A stretch of 64,000 nt of DNA from Embleya scabrispora DSM 41855. GTDB taxonomy: Bacteria; Actinomycetota; Actinomycetes; Streptomycetales; Streptomycetaceae. The DNA lies in assembly GCF_000372745.1 (NCBI RefSeq), contig NZ_KB889574.1, forward strand, positions 143,643 through 207,642, read 5' to 3'. The notes beneath the pieces are model-generated. The model was given only the letters and a program-made list of their open reading frames with translations. It had not been told where the DNA came from and searched no databases. Below, in pieces: positions 1 to 8,010 of the stretch; positions within the stretch are counted from its first letter, which is position 1; every line of letters starts with the position of its first letter. The position numbers and the translations under genes were made by a program.

Positions 1-564
1 CTCGACCACCCGTTCAACCCGCTGTCGGTGGCCATCGGCGCCGAGGCGTCGTTCGTGGCCCGGTCGATCGACTCCGACCGCAAGCACCTGACCTCGGTGC
101 TGCGCGCGGCGGCGGCCCACGAGGGCACCGCGCTGGTGGAGATCTACCAGAACTGCAACATCTTCAACGACGGCGCGTTCGAGCAGCTCAAGGACCCCGA
201 GCGGCGGGACGACGTGACCATCCGGCTGGAGCACGGGCAGCCGATCCGGTTCGGCGCGCAGGGCCAGTTCGGCGTCATCCGCGGCGCGCGCGGTTCGCTG
301 GACGTGGCCGAGGTCGCACAGGTCGGCGAGGACGCGCTGCTGGTGCACGACGCACACGCGGACAACCCGGAGTTGGCCTTCGCGCTGACCCGGCTGGGCG
401 ACCTGACCAGCAACACGCACACCCCCATCGGCGTCTTCCGCGACATCGAGCGCCCGGTCTACGACCGGTTGATGTCGGCCCAGATGGCCGAGGCGGCGAG
501 CAGTGCCGGCGCCGGCGACCTGTCCTCGCTGATCCGGGGCAACGACACCTGGACGATCGACTAG
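1..564 (+). CDS. korB: 2-oxoacid:ferredoxin oxidoreductase, beta subunit (C-terminal part)
   Basis: The reading frame is open from the first base to the TAG at 562-564, so the gene starts outside the window and 187 codons are visible. The segment around NCNIFNDGAF and the following EHGQPIRFG is typical of the C-terminal half of the beta subunit of 2-oxoglutarate (or related 2-oxoacid):ferredoxin oxidoreductase, the thiamine-diphosphate subunit that decarboxylates the oxoacid and passes electrons to ferredoxin. The cofactor-binding N-terminal part is not in the window. The alpha subunit normally lies just upstream. A strong hairpin follows directly, so this is the end of its operon. The exact substrate cannot be decided from this fragment. 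Confidence 0.85.
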   Translation, partial: LDHPFNPLSVAIGAEASFVARSIDSDRKHLTSVLRAAAAHEGTALVEIYQNCNIFNDGAFEQLKDPERRDDVTIRLEHGQPIRFGAQGQFGVIRGARGSLDVAEVAQVGEDALLVHDAHADNPELAFALTRLGDLTSNTHTPIGVFRDIERPVYDRLMSAQMAEAASSAGAGDLSSLIRGNDTWTID

Positions 565-593
565 CGGGACCCCGACGTCCGGACACATCCACA

Positions 594-634
594 CCGAGCG
601 GGGCCCGACGGATCCTTCGTCGGGCCCCGCTCGG
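594..634 (+). terminator. Intrinsic-type hairpin terminator after korB
   Basis: A perfect 17-bp inverted repeat: arm CCGAGCGGGGCCCGACG at 594-610 and its complement at 618-634, with a 7-nt loop. It starts 30 nt after the korB stop. There is no clear T-run, as is common for actinobacterial terminators. Confidence 0.8.
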
Positions 635-698
635 GCGCCCGCCCCTGTTCGGCCGAGCGTGGGCATGTGCGGGATGACGCACGGGCAGGCGAGGGGTC

Positions 699-3032
699 AT
701 GCAGTCACCCCTCGGCCCGCCCGCTCCGCTCAGCGTGGATGTCCGGATTCCCGAGACGGTCGGATACCGCATCAAGAAACGACTGCTCGGTCCGCCCCTG
801 GTCAGCTCGCGACTGCGCGGCGAGAAGTTGTCCAACCCGACCGCGCTCGGGGTCCTGGCCTCGGACTGCATCTCGTCCTCGGCGTACGGCACCGAGCAGA
901 TGTTGCGCGCGCTGGTGCCCTACATCGGCGTCGCCGCCTTCACCCTGCTGCTGCCGGTCACCTACGCGATCCTCGCGGTGCTGCTGTTGCTGACGCTGTC
1001 CTACTGGGACGTGGTCGGCCTGTACACCAAGGCCGGCGGCTCGTACATCGTGGCCCGCGACAACTTCGGGCCGCGCGTCGCGCAGATCGCCTCGGTCGCG
1101 CTGCTGATCGACTACGTGGTCACCGTCGCGGTGCAGACGGCGGCCGGCACCGACGCCATCGCCTCGCTGCTGCACCTGGTGTGGGGTACCGACATCAGCG
1201 GCTGGAAGCCGGAGATCTGCGTCGGTGTGGTCGCGGTGCTGTTCTACGGCAACCTGCGCGGGGTCAAGGAGGCCGGCCGGGCGTTCGCGCTGCCGGCGTA
1301 CCTGTTCATCGGCGCGATGGCGGTGGTCTTCGCGGTCGCGCTGGTGCGCTGGGCGAGCGACGGCTCACTGCCCCAGGCGGACGTGCATGTGGCCGGCGCG
1401 GTGCAACTGGGCGAGTCGGGCGGCGGACTGCTCTACGGGGCATCACTGTTCGTGGTGCTGCGCGCCTTCGCCAACGGCGGGTCCTCGTTGACCGGCCTGG
1501 AGGCGCTCTCCAACAGTGTGTCCACCTTCCGCGAACCGCAGGGCCGCAACGCGCGCGAGACGCTGGTGGCGATGTCCCTGGTGCTCGCGGTGCTGGTGCT
1601 GGGCATCTCGCTGCTCGCGCGCGCCACGCACGCGATCCCCTACGTGGACGGCGATCCCACGGTGATCGCGCAGGAGGCGCACCTGGTGCTCGGCGGGGGC
1701 GTTTTCGGTCGGGCCGGGCTGATCTTCGTACAGCTGGCCACCGCGCTGATCCTGTACACCGGCGCGAACACGCCGTTCAACGGATTCCCGTTCCTGGCCG
1801 ACTTCGTCGCCGAGGACGCGTTCCTGCCCAAGATGCTGCGCAGGCGCGGGCACCGGCTGGCCTTTTCGAACGGGATCATCCTGCTCGCGGTGCCCGCCGT
1901 CGCGCTGTTGCTGGTGACCCAGGCGAGTGTGGACTCGCTGGTCGCGCTGTACGCGATCGGCGTGTTCACCGGGTTCATGATGGCGGGCGCGGGACTGGCG
2001 AAGCATCACTGGACACACCGCGTCGGCGCCTGGCGGGCCGGGTTCGTGGTCAACGCGCTCGCGGCGGTGGTCTCCGGGGTGGTGGTGCTGATCTTCGCGA
2101 TCACCAAGTTCACCGAGGGCGCGTGGCTGGTGGTGGTGCTCTTCCCGCTGGGCGTGTGGGCGCTGATCGGGGTCAACCGGCGCTACCGGGAGGAGGCGGC
2201 GGCGCTCGCGGCGGCGCCGGCCACGGCGGACTTCGGCCTGCGGGACCGGTCGGTGGTGGTGGTGCTGGTCGACTCGCTCGACGTCGCGGTGCTCCAGGCG
2301 GTGCGCTACGCGCGTGCCCTGCGGGCCGACGATCTGCGCGCGGCGCACTTCGTGCTGGACAGTCGGCAGGCCAAGGTGCTGCGCAAGCGCTGGGAGGCGA
2401 GCCGGGCGGCCGACATCCCGCTGGAGCTGATCGAGTGCCCGGACCGGCGGCTCGCCCGGGCGGTCATGGAACTGGCCGCGCGAGAGGTGGCGGACGGCGC
2501 GTCCGGGATCACCCTGCTGCTGCCTCGGCACACCTACCCGCCGGTGATCGGCCGGCTGTTGCACGGCCGCACCACCGACTCGATCGCGTCCGCGCTGACC
2601 CGGGTCCCGCACGCGATCGCCACCGTCGTGCCGTTCGACGTGGCCGCGGCGATGGCGCATCGACCGCCCGTGTCCGACGAGCCGACCGGGGCCAGGTGTG
2701 TGCCCCGGTTGTTGCCGGCGATGGACGCGGAACCGGGGCCGGTCACCCAGGCAGCCGAGGCCGCCTCGGTGGCCGAGCTCAAGTGGCGGCAACGAGCCGA
2801 GGTGGTCGGCCGGGTCCGTTCGGTGTCCCCGTCACCGGAGACCGCTCGGCCGGCCCTGGAGGTCGAGCTGTACGACCGCACCGGCGGTCTCCTGCTGCTC
2901 TTCCACGGCCGCCGACAGCTCGCCGGCGTGGAACCGGGCCGCCGAATGCGGGTCAAGGGTGTGGTGGGCGAGGCCGAGGGACACTTGGCGATGTCCGATC
3001 CGAGCTATGACTTGCTCCCGGAGGACGAGTGA
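699..3032 (+). CDS. APC-superfamily permease fused to a C-terminal OB-fold-like domain
   Basis: 777 aa. The first ~500 residues are a polytopic membrane protein of the amino acid/polyamine/organocation type: SDCISSSAYG near residue 55, then about twelve hydrophobic segments. A long cytosolic region follows. This architecture resembles the KUP/KimA-like potassium or amino acid permeases; the substrate is not evident. The last ~87 residues (691-777, from VAELKWRQ to DLLPEDE) look like a small OB-fold domain, with GRVRSV, EVELYDRTGG and GRRMRVKGVVG strands. Such a domain is usually a separate actinobacterial protein, so the fusion is unusual. The ATG at 699 has GAGGGG just upstream; a GTG at 735 is an alternative. 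It is a monocistronic unit after the korB terminator. Confidence 0.8.
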   Translation: MQSPLGPPAPLSVDVRIPETVGYRIKKRLLGPPLVSSRLRGEKLSNPTALGVLASDCISSSAYGTEQMLRALVPYIGVAAFTLLLPVTYAILAVLLLLTLSYWDVVGLYTKAGGSYIVARDNFGPRVAQIASVALLIDYVVTVAVQTAAGTDAIASLLHLVWGTDISGWKPEICVGVVAVLFYGNLRGVKEAGRAFALPAYLFIGAMAVVFAVALVRWASDGSLPQADVHVAGAVQLGESGGGLLYGASLFVVLRAFANGGSSLTGLEALSNSVSTFREPQGRNARETLVAMSLVLAVLVLGISLLARATHAIPYVDGDPTVIAQEAHLVLGGGVFGRAGLIFVQLATALILYTGANTPFNGFPFLADFVAEDAFLPKMLRRRGHRLAFSNGIILLAVPAVALLLVTQASVDSLVALYAIGVFTGFMMAGAGLAKHHWTHRVGAWRAGFVVNALAAVVSGVVVLIFAITKFTEGAWLVVVLFPLGVWALIGVNRRYREEAAALAAAPATADFGLRDRSVVVVLVDSLDVAVLQAVRYARALRADDLRAAHFVLDSRQAKVLRKRWEASRAADIPLELIECPDRRLARAVMELAAREVADGASGITLLLPRHTYPPVIGRLLHGRTTDSIASALTRVPHAIATVVPFDVAAAMAHRPPVSDEPTGARCVPRLLPAMDAEPGPVTQAAEAASVAELKWRQRAEVVGRVRSVSPSPETARPALEVELYDRTGGLLLLFHGRRQLAGVEPGRRMRVKGVVGEAEGHLAMSDPSYDLLPEDE

Positions 3033-3040
3033 GGGCGGCT

Positions 3041-3104
3041 GTGGTCGCTTGTGTCGCTTGTGTCGCTTGTGTCGCTTGTGTCGCTCGTGTTGCTTGTGTC
3101 GCTT
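3041..3104. repeat. Tandem 9-bp repeat, unit GTGTCGCTT, about seven copies
   Basis: Directly after the permease stop. Five copies match GTGTCGCTT exactly or nearly so, and two are degenerate (GTGTCGCTC, GTGTTGCTT). The unit length is a multiple of three, so one minus-strand frame reads as repeated Ser-Asp-Thr, but no gene there is supported. It lies between two convergent genes, where it cannot disturb a reading frame. Confidence 0.9.
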
Positions 3105-3153
3105 GAGGTGCGCTGCTGTGATCGCCCGGGGACGACCGGATGGCCGAGGGCGA

Positions 3154-4278
3154 TCAGGGCGTGCTCGACGGCTGTGACGTGCTTTCGGGGTCGTCGGACC
3201 GGCCCACCCGGCGGAGCAGGCCCAGTCGGCTGGCGGTGCGGGTGATGTCGGTCGGCAGGTCGTCGCCGGCGAGGAGTTCGGCCAAGGCGTGGTCGCTGCA
3301 CAGGAAGAGCCGCACGTCGGCGTCGCAGCAGACGTCGATCAGGTTCACGAAGCGCTGCCGAGCCTCGGCGCTCGCGGTCTTCAGCGCGGGCAGCGCGCCG
3401 AGCACCCAGGTCGGGTACGTCTCGGCGAGCACGAGGTAGTCGAGCGGCGAGGTCCGGCCCTCGCACAGCGCGGCGAATCCGCCCCACAGTTCGCCCGGCC
3501 GGGCCGCCTCGACCGCCAGGTCGCGGTGGTTCACCCGCAGCGTGACCGCCTCGTCGGGGGTGGGTGGAACCAGGCCCTGTCCGCGCAGTTGCTCGGAATC
3601 GCCGGGCCACAACACCGCGCCTCGGCCGAACTCGGTGGCCGGCGTCTCGGCCCGGGGCAGAGTCCGATAGTCCTGCGGGCCGGCCACGGTGACCACGGTC
3701 ATCCGCTCCTCGATCTCGCGGATCGTCGGCTCGAACAGGTGGTGGTAGAGCGGGTTGGGCAGCAGTCCGCCGGGCGGATAGTTGGACGTGCAGACCAGCA
3801 CGACGCCGCGTGCGTGCAACTCCCGCAGCAGCCGGGTGACCAGCATCGCATCGCCCGGATCGTGCACGTGGAATTCGTCGAAGCACAACAGGTCGACGTC
3901 GCCGACCAGTTCGGACACGGCCGCGTCGACGGCGCTGTGCTCGTGGCCGTGGTCGTCGCGGTGCCGGTTGACCGCCTCGTGCAGGCGCCGGAAGAAGGCG
4001 TGGAAGTGCACCCTGGTGCGCCGCTCGGCGGGCAGTGGTACGGCCGCGAAGAACGCGTCGAGCAGCCAGGTCTTGCCCCGGCCGACCGGGCCCCACAGGT
4101 AGAGCCCCGCCGCCGGCCGGCGGTGGAACAGGCCGTGCCCGCGACCCCGGCTCAGCGCGGCGCCGAGTTCGGCGAGCCGATCGGCGGCCTCTTCCTGCGC
4201 CGGATCGAGCACGAAGCCGCGTGTGTTCGCGGCTTCGTGGAAGTGGCCTCGCATTGTTTCGACCGTCGCTCGCCCCAT
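3154..4278 (-). CDS. zapE: ZapE/AFG1-like AAA+ ATPase
   Basis: 374 aa. Walker A GPVGRGKT at residues 63-70, Walker B LLCFDE at 130-135, followed by HVHDPGDAML and the sensor-like VCTSN. These are the hallmarks of the AFG1/ZapE family of P-loop ATPases, which in Gram-negative bacteria act on the Z-ring; the role in actinobacteria is not established. The open frame runs further upstream, but that part is a low-complexity translation of a hexamer repeat. The ATG at 4278 with AGGAT 9 nt upstream gives the family's usual length and is preferred. No partner gene is coupled to it. Confidence 0.85.
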   Translation of the reverse strand: MGRATVETMRGHFHEAANTRGFVLDPAQEEAADRLAELGAALSRGRGHGLFHRRPAAGLYLWGPVGRGKTWLLDAFFAAVPLPAERRTRVHFHAFFRRLHEAVNRHRDDHGHEHSAVDAAVSELVGDVDLLCFDEFHVHDPGDAMLVTRLLRELHARGVVLVCTSNYPPGGLLPNPLYHHLFEPTIREIEERMTVVTVAGPQDYRTLPRAETPATEFGRGAVLWPGDSEQLRGQGLVPPTPDEAVTLRVNHRDLAVEAARPGELWGGFAALCEGRTSPLDYLVLAETYPTWVLGALPALKTASAEARQRFVNLIDVCCDADVRLFLCSDHALAELLAGDDLPTDITRTASRLGLLRRVGRSDDPESTSQPSSTP

Positions 4279-4379
4279 GATCGAGATCCTAGTGAGCGGC
4301 TGTTCGCGGACCGCGACGGCGGTCGGGTCGGGTCGGAGCGGAGCCGCGAGTGGCGTCGGTCTCGGGCTCGGCATCGCGA

Positions 4380-4409
4380 TCGGGCTCGGGCTCGGGCTCG
4401 GGCTCGGGA
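4380..4409. repeat. Tandem hexamer repeat TCGGGC
   Basis: About five copies of TCGGGC lie in the 220-nt gap upstream of the ZapE gene, with related degenerate units from about 4321. Nothing else is seen in the gap. The repeat explains the long artificial open frames over this stretch. Confidence 0.75.
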
Positions 4410-4498
4410 CGGCGACGAAATCAGGGTGAGTCGGCGCGAGTTCGGGGGCGCGAGGCGAACAGGACAACCAGAAGCAGCGCGACCCGCATCGAGGGCGG

Positions 4499-4768
4499 CT
4501 AGTCCAGCGACGAGTCGTCGGCCCGGACGGGTATCGCGTGGTACTCGACCTCGACATAGAACTGGCCGTTCGGCCGTTTCAACCGGCGCACGGTCCGATG
4601 CCCCGTGGCACCGAGCTCACGCAACGCCTTCTGCACCCGATAAGGCCCTTCGGGCATTACGTCGGCCACGTCCTTGCCGGTGAACTTGATCCCCTCCGGC
4701 ACCGCCAACATGCACGCGAGCACTCGCCGCGCGAGCGGGCTGAGGCCCTCGTCCGAAACATCCGACAC
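4499..4768 (-). CDS. Small winged-helix DNA-binding protein
   Basis: 89 aa. The sequence LARRVLACMLAVPEG, then TGKDVADVMPEG and YRVQKALRELGATG, has the pattern of a helix-turn-helix, and the following RTVRRLKRPNGQFYVEVEY looks like a wing. It therefore resembles a compact MarR/PadR-like DNA-binding fold without an effector domain. The start is GTG at 4768 with a strong GGGAGGTGA ribosome site upstream. It lies 19 nt downstream of the Uma2-type gene on the same strand, so the two are probably co-transcribed. The regulated target is unknown. Confidence 0.6.
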   Translation of the reverse strand: MSDVSDEGLSPLARRVLACMLAVPEGIKFTGKDVADVMPEGPYRVQKALRELGATGHRTVRRLKRPNGQFYVEVEYHAIPVRADDSSLD

Positions 4769-4787
4769 GGGATCACCTCCCCACGGT

Positions 4788-5372
4788 TCAGTCGACGATC
4801 GCGGCGGTGTCCAGCACGAACCCGAACGGATCCGGCATCGTCAGCCGCTTACCGAAACCGACCTCGACACGGCCGGTATAGCTGCCCTTCTCCGGATCGG
4901 TGAACAGCGTGACCTTGGCTTCGGAGCGGTCGATCAGGAGGTAGAGCGAAATCGCGGCCTCGGCGTAGACCTGCCGTTTGGTGAACCGATCCCGCCCCGG
5001 GGCGGTCGACGTCACCTCGACCACCATGAGCACGTCGGCGGATGGCATCCAGGGCTCGGCGTCTCGCATCGCGCCGGACAGGGTCACGGTGATGTCCGGA
5101 ATGACGCGAGCGCCTGTCGGGGTCGCCAGCCCCTTGTTCATCGCCGCATCGAAACGCTCGTCCACGTCGAAGCGCGCCAGTTGTCTGACCAAGCGCCAAA
5201 TGAACGTCTCGTGATCGCCATCCGGCGGTGGTGTCACGCTGGTCTCCCGGTCGATGAACTCCACGCGAAAGTCGTGAAGTCGCTCGGACAGGGCGAAGAA
5301 CACCTGCAACGGATCCGGCATCGCATCGTCGTCGGTTTCCACATCATGTGTGTACACGGCTTCGACGGACAT
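4788..5372 (-). CDS. Uma2-type (DUF820) nuclease-fold protein
   Basis: 194 aa. The core PDITVTL, then VLMVVEVTSTAPGRDRFTKRQ and YAEAAISLYLLID, is the pattern of the Uma2/DUF820 family. This is a PD-(D/E)XK nuclease fold with Asp, Glu and a downstream Lys/Arg in place. These proteins are abundant in actinobacteria and cyanobacteria, and their function is largely unknown despite the endonuclease label. ATG at 5372 and GTG at 5375 are both possible; GGAGGAG lies 8 nt before the ATG. Likely one transcript with the downstream winged-helix gene. Confidence 0.8.
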   Translation of the reverse strand: MSVEAVYTHDVETDDDAMPDPLQVFFALSERLHDFRVEFIDRETSVTPPPDGDHETFIWRLVRQLARFDVDERFDAAMNKGLATPTGARVIPDITVTLSGAMRDAEPWMPSADVLMVVEVTSTAPGRDRFTKRQVYAEAAISLYLLIDRSEAKVTLFTDPEKGSYTGRVEVGFGKRLTMPDPFGFVLDTAAIVD

Positions 5373-5492
5373 CACACCCGCTCCTCCCCTCCCCGAGACA
5401 ACACCTTCAGCCTAGTTTCGCCTCCCGACCCGCAGTACCCCTCACAATCCGGTTCACCCGATCGGGCAGCGGCACGCCCTAGGGTCTCGCGT

Positions 5493-5834
5493 ATGCGTGT
5501 GGAGCTGCATCAGATCGTCGTGGACGCTCGGGAGCCGGGGTCGTTGGTTCGGTTCTGGGCCGGGGTGTTGGGTGGGGAGCCGGTGGATCGGGAGCGGGGT
5601 TGGTCGCACGTCGAACCGCCCGGCTCGGCGCGGATGGCGTTCCAGCCGGTGCCCGAGGACAGGGCCGGGAAGAATCGGCTGCACCTGGACCTGCGGGTGG
5701 CCGACCTGGACGCGGCGGTGGCGCTGGCGATCTCCCTCGGGGCGAGTGCGCGCGGACCCGTGATCACCGACGAGCAGGGGTCGTTCCGGGTGATGGTCGA
5801 TCCGGAGGGCAACGAGTTCTGCTTCGTCACCTGA
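5493..5834 (+). CDS. VOC-family (glyoxalase/bleomycin-resistance-like) protein
   Basis: 113 aa, one vicinal-oxygen-chelate module pair. The strand HQIVVDAREPGSLVRFWAGVLG opens it, NRLHLDLRVADLDAAVALA is the middle and MVDPEGNEFCFV closes it, as usual for the family. The candidate metal ligands His6, His in NRLHLDL and the Glu in GNEFC are present. The substrate cannot be told; relatives include dioxygenases, glyoxalases and antibiotic-binding proteins. The ATG at 5493 matches the family start; much longer in-frame open sequence upstream is antisense to the Uma2 gene. Confidence 0.8.
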   Translation: MRVELHQIVVDAREPGSLVRFWAGVLGGEPVDRERGWSHVEPPGSARMAFQPVPEDRAGKNRLHLDLRVADLDAAVALAISLGASARGPVITDEQGSFRVMVDPEGNEFCFVT

Positions 5835-5850
5835 CGCTTCGTCACCTGAC
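5821..5850. repeat. Perfect 15-bp tandem duplication across the VOC stop codon
   Basis: GCTTCGTCACCTGAC occurs twice in a row (5821-5835 and 5836-5850). The first copy encodes the last residues and stop of the VOC gene; the second repeats them outside the gene. Confidence 0.95.
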
Positions 5851-5854
5851 GCGA

Positions 5855-5920
5855 CGACGGGTCGGCTCGAACGGGGAGTCGGCGGGACACTGTCGCCGTT
5901 CCCCGCGAGCCGACCCGTCG
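5855..5920. terminator. Bidirectional terminator between VOC and GtrA-like genes
   Basis: Arms CGACGGGTCGGCTCG (5855-5869) and CGAGCCGACCCGTCG (5906-5920) are perfectly complementary over 15 bp. The 36-nt insert can pair further (AACGG with CCGTT). It sits between two convergent genes and can serve both. Confidence 0.7.
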
Positions 5921-5945
5921 GTCGTCGCGGCTGTCGCCGGGCCGG

Positions 5946-6419
5946 TCAGGCCGCCGTCACGACCGCTTCGCGGGCGAGCACACACGGCGCGCTCTTCGGG
6001 CCCTTCTTCGCGAAGATCACCAGCCGCATGAAGGCGAACCGGCCGATGCCGGCCAGGCCGGAGGCCGAGAGGTAGACCGCCTGTTCGACCAGGACGCCCG
6101 CGTTCGGGTCGATCGCCCGCAGGGTCAGCATCGCGGCCGTGGTGAAGAGGTAGCAGACCAGCACCGTCAGCGCCGCCTTGACGTGGTCGCTCTTGCCGGG
6201 CTTGTCCTGGCCGAAGGTGAACCGGCTGTGCAACTCGGTCGCGATCAGCGTCGAGCCGACGGTCACCAGCGCGTTGGCGGCGGCGAACGGCACGTGGCCG
6301 GACAGCAGGACCAGCGTCGCGCTGCTCGCGAGGCCGACACCGCCGCCGAAGACGACGAAGCGGACGAAGGAGCCGATCACTCCGGGGGCCTTGGCGGTGG
6401 TGGTGCTCGTGGTGTCCAT
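5946..6419 (-). CDS. GtrA-like four-helix membrane protein
   Basis: 157 aa with four hydrophobic segments: SFVRFVVFGGGVGLASSATL, the AANALVTVGSTLIATE segment, the AALTVLVCYLFTTAAMLTL segment and the VEQAVYLSASGLAGIGRFAF segment. The motif ELHSRFTF after helix two and the overall layout match the GtrA family, whose members help move lipid-linked sugars or contribute to cell-surface polysaccharide synthesis. No glycosyltransferase lies next to it, so the role here is open. ATG at 6419 is used; an in-frame ATG at 6431 would add four residues. Neither has a convincing ribosome site. Confidence 0.65.
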   Translation of the reverse strand: MDTTSTTTAKAPGVIGSFVRFVVFGGGVGLASSATLVLLSGHVPFAAANALVTVGSTLIATELHSRFTFGQDKPGKSDHVKAALTVLVCYLFTTAAMLTLRAIDPNAGVLVEQAVYLSASGLAGIGRFAFMRLVIFAKKGPKSAPCVLAREAVVTAA

Positions 6420-6543
6420 GTCCAAGAGCATCCGCCGCACCGCCGGCAGCCCCCGCACAGACCGCTGACCACCCACACAGCTTGCTGTCAGCGCCGCCCC
6501 CGACCCTGCCCGGACTGTCAGCGCATGCCTGTGACCTGGGCAT

Positions 6544-7050
6544 TCACCCGAAGTTCCAGTCGGCCGGCAGCTCCGCCGCACAACACGCGCACACGAAGTC
6601 GGCCTCCTTGACCACGTTGCGCTCACCACAATCCGGGCACCGACGGAAGACGAACTCGTGGGTGAAGCCCTCGGGACGCGCCACCCCGATCCGGGCGAGT
6701 GCCGCGACGACCGCCGGCCACGAGCGCGGCTCCGGGCAGTAGCCGGTCGACTGGTTGCCGACCTCGACCGCCGCCCACACTCCGTCCTCGATCCCGAACG
6801 CGATCTCGCCCGCGGCGAGCAGGCGCTCGCCACCCGCGCAGGCCACGTGCTCACTGCGCCGCGGCGCGAGCCGCAACACCCCGTCCAGTCCCACCACATA
6901 AGTAAAGGGTTCGTCGTGCACCTGCGCCTCGACCCAGGCCGCGAACTCGGCCGCCGAGCGGATCGGTCGGCCCTCGGTAGCGGCCCGCACGACCTCGGCC
7001 CGGATGTCCGCCGGTCCGACATACCCGTAACCGCGCGTGAAAGCCCCCAT
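6544..7050 (-). CDS. Conserved hypothetical protein with C-terminal CxxC zinc-ribbon-like motifs
   Basis: 168 aa, not recognised by name. The N-terminal ~120 residues form an acidic, probably globular domain without membrane segments. The C-terminus has CPDCGERN, then CACC after a 12-residue spacer, a four-cysteine arrangement typical of a zinc ribbon. The start ATG at 7050 is the only one giving this frame; no neighbour is coupled to it. Third codon positions are strongly G/C, supporting that it is expressed. Function unknown. Confidence 0.65.
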   Translation of the reverse strand: MGAFTRGYGYVGPADIRAEVVRAATEGRPIRSAAEFAAWVEAQVHDEPFTYVVGLDGVLRLAPRRSEHVACAGGERLLAAGEIAFGIEDGVWAAVEVGNQSTGYCPEPRSWPAVVAALARIGVARPEGFTHEFVFRRCPDCGERNVVKEADFVCACCAAELPADWNFG

Positions 7051-7188
7051 CTCACCACTGTGACAGGTCGGCGCCGGCCGGCACGCAAACCCTTCGGTGA
7101 ACGGCGAAGGGTCGCGAGGCTAGCGTCCACGGCACACGACGTGGGGCTTTCGGCGACGGGTCGGGGGCGGAGTGAGAGGTGGGTCGCG

Positions 7189-7809
7189 ATGGGGCGAGGC
7201 GATGGGGATTCGGCGGCTGCGCGGGCCGTGGCCGGGCGGTTTCGGGAGGTCAACGGGGACCATGCGATGACGCCGGCGGACGACGCGTACGTGAGTCGGC
7301 AGTTCGTCGAGTTGCACGCGCTGTGCACCGAGGTCGGGCGTGATCCGGACGAGGTGCGCGAGCTGATGCTGGCTGGGCTGTTGCCGCTGCCCGCCTATCT
7401 GCGCGCGGACGGTGCCCAGATGGTGCCCGCCGACCTGTTCGCCCTCGCCGACGCGGCCGGCGGCCCGGATCGGCTGCGGGCCTGGTTCGTTGGGCACTGG
7501 TCCGATGAGCACGAGGGCGAACAGGAGTGGGACGCCTATCTCAGCGGCCGGTACGTCTGCCTGCGCACGGTGTCCCCGACCACCATTCGCCGCAAGGGCG
7601 AACTGGTCGCCGCGATCGACGCCGCGCTGGCCGCGGCCGACTCGGGCTCCCCCGCGCAGGCCGCCGCACTGCATGCCCTGGTCGACGAGCTCGACGCCTT
7701 GGAGCCGGACTTCACCGCCTACGACCGACTCCGCTTCGGCGGCCCCGTCTCACGCGACACACACATCACCGCCCCGCGCGCCCACCGACCACCGATCAGC
7801 GCGCGGTGA
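7189..7809 (+). CDS. DUF6058-type protein
   Basis: 206 aa. The central part RQFVELHALCTEVGRDPDEV, LPLPAYLRADG and the WFVGHW, LSGRYVCLRTVSP and IRRKGELV segments fit the DUF6058 family of actinobacteria, which is often labelled natural-product related but has no proven function. Soluble, no signal peptide. ATG at 7189 with AGAGGTGGG upstream is preferred; an in-frame ATG at 7267 is possible. Its last codons form one arm of an inverted repeat whose other arm lies in the neighbouring subtilase gene, and the two genes converge with overlapping 3' ends if the subtilase frame is restored. Confidence 0.65.
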   Translation: MGRGDGDSAAARAVAGRFREVNGDHAMTPADDAYVSRQFVELHALCTEVGRDPDEVRELMLAGLLPLPAYLRADGAQMVPADLFALADAAGGPDRLRAWFVGHWSDEHEGEQEWDAYLSGRYVCLRTVSPTTIRRKGELVAAIDAALAAADSGSPAQAAALHALVDELDALEPDFTAYDRLRFGGPVSRDTHITAPRAHRPPISAR

Positions 7810-8010
7810 CGACCAGGGTGTAGTCGACGACGGTCGTCGAGGTGCCCGAGGAGCCGCGGACGGCGAGTGTGCGCGTGCCCGTGCCGAGCGGGGCCGACTG
7901 CACCCACAGACCGCACCCGTAGGTGTTCACCTCTTCGGTGTTGCCCGTGATCGGATCGCCCTCGACGGCTCGGGACCGCGCGCCGACCGGCGGTCGGTGG
8001 GCGCGCGGGG
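7772..8010. repeat. 36-bp imperfect inverted repeat linking two convergent gene ends
   Basis: Bases 7772-7807 match the reverse complement of 7975-8010 at 33 of 36 positions; the three differences are A/G transitions. The left arm is the 3' end of the DUF6058-type gene, the right arm the 3' part of the subtilase gene. The spacer is 167 nt. Both arms can be read as PRAHRPP followed by I/V, S/G and AR, each on its own strand. Confidence 0.9.
7796..7970 (-). pseudogene. Out-of-frame C-terminal piece of the subtilase
   Basis: This frame reads GDPITGNTEE, then NTYGCGLWVQSAPLGTG, then VVDYTLVVTAR and a stop at 7796-7798. Nearly all codons end in G or C, unlike the in-frame tail of the subtilase, where GCA, ACA and CGA codons appear. 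The sequence is typical of a secreted beta-sandwich C-terminus. It has no start codon or ribosome site of its own. The best reading is that it belongs to the upstream protease and was separated by an indel between about 7960 and 8040. A sequencing error would look the same. Confidence 0.55.

Noticed and set aside
659-3010. A second long open frame overlapping the permease
   Set aside because: Arg/Gly/Ala-rich shadow with no motif; the permease frame has the helices and codon bias.
3005-4096. Minus-strand frame with repeated SDT residues
   Set aside because: The repeat lies outside the ZapE gene; the frame has no start or domain of its own.
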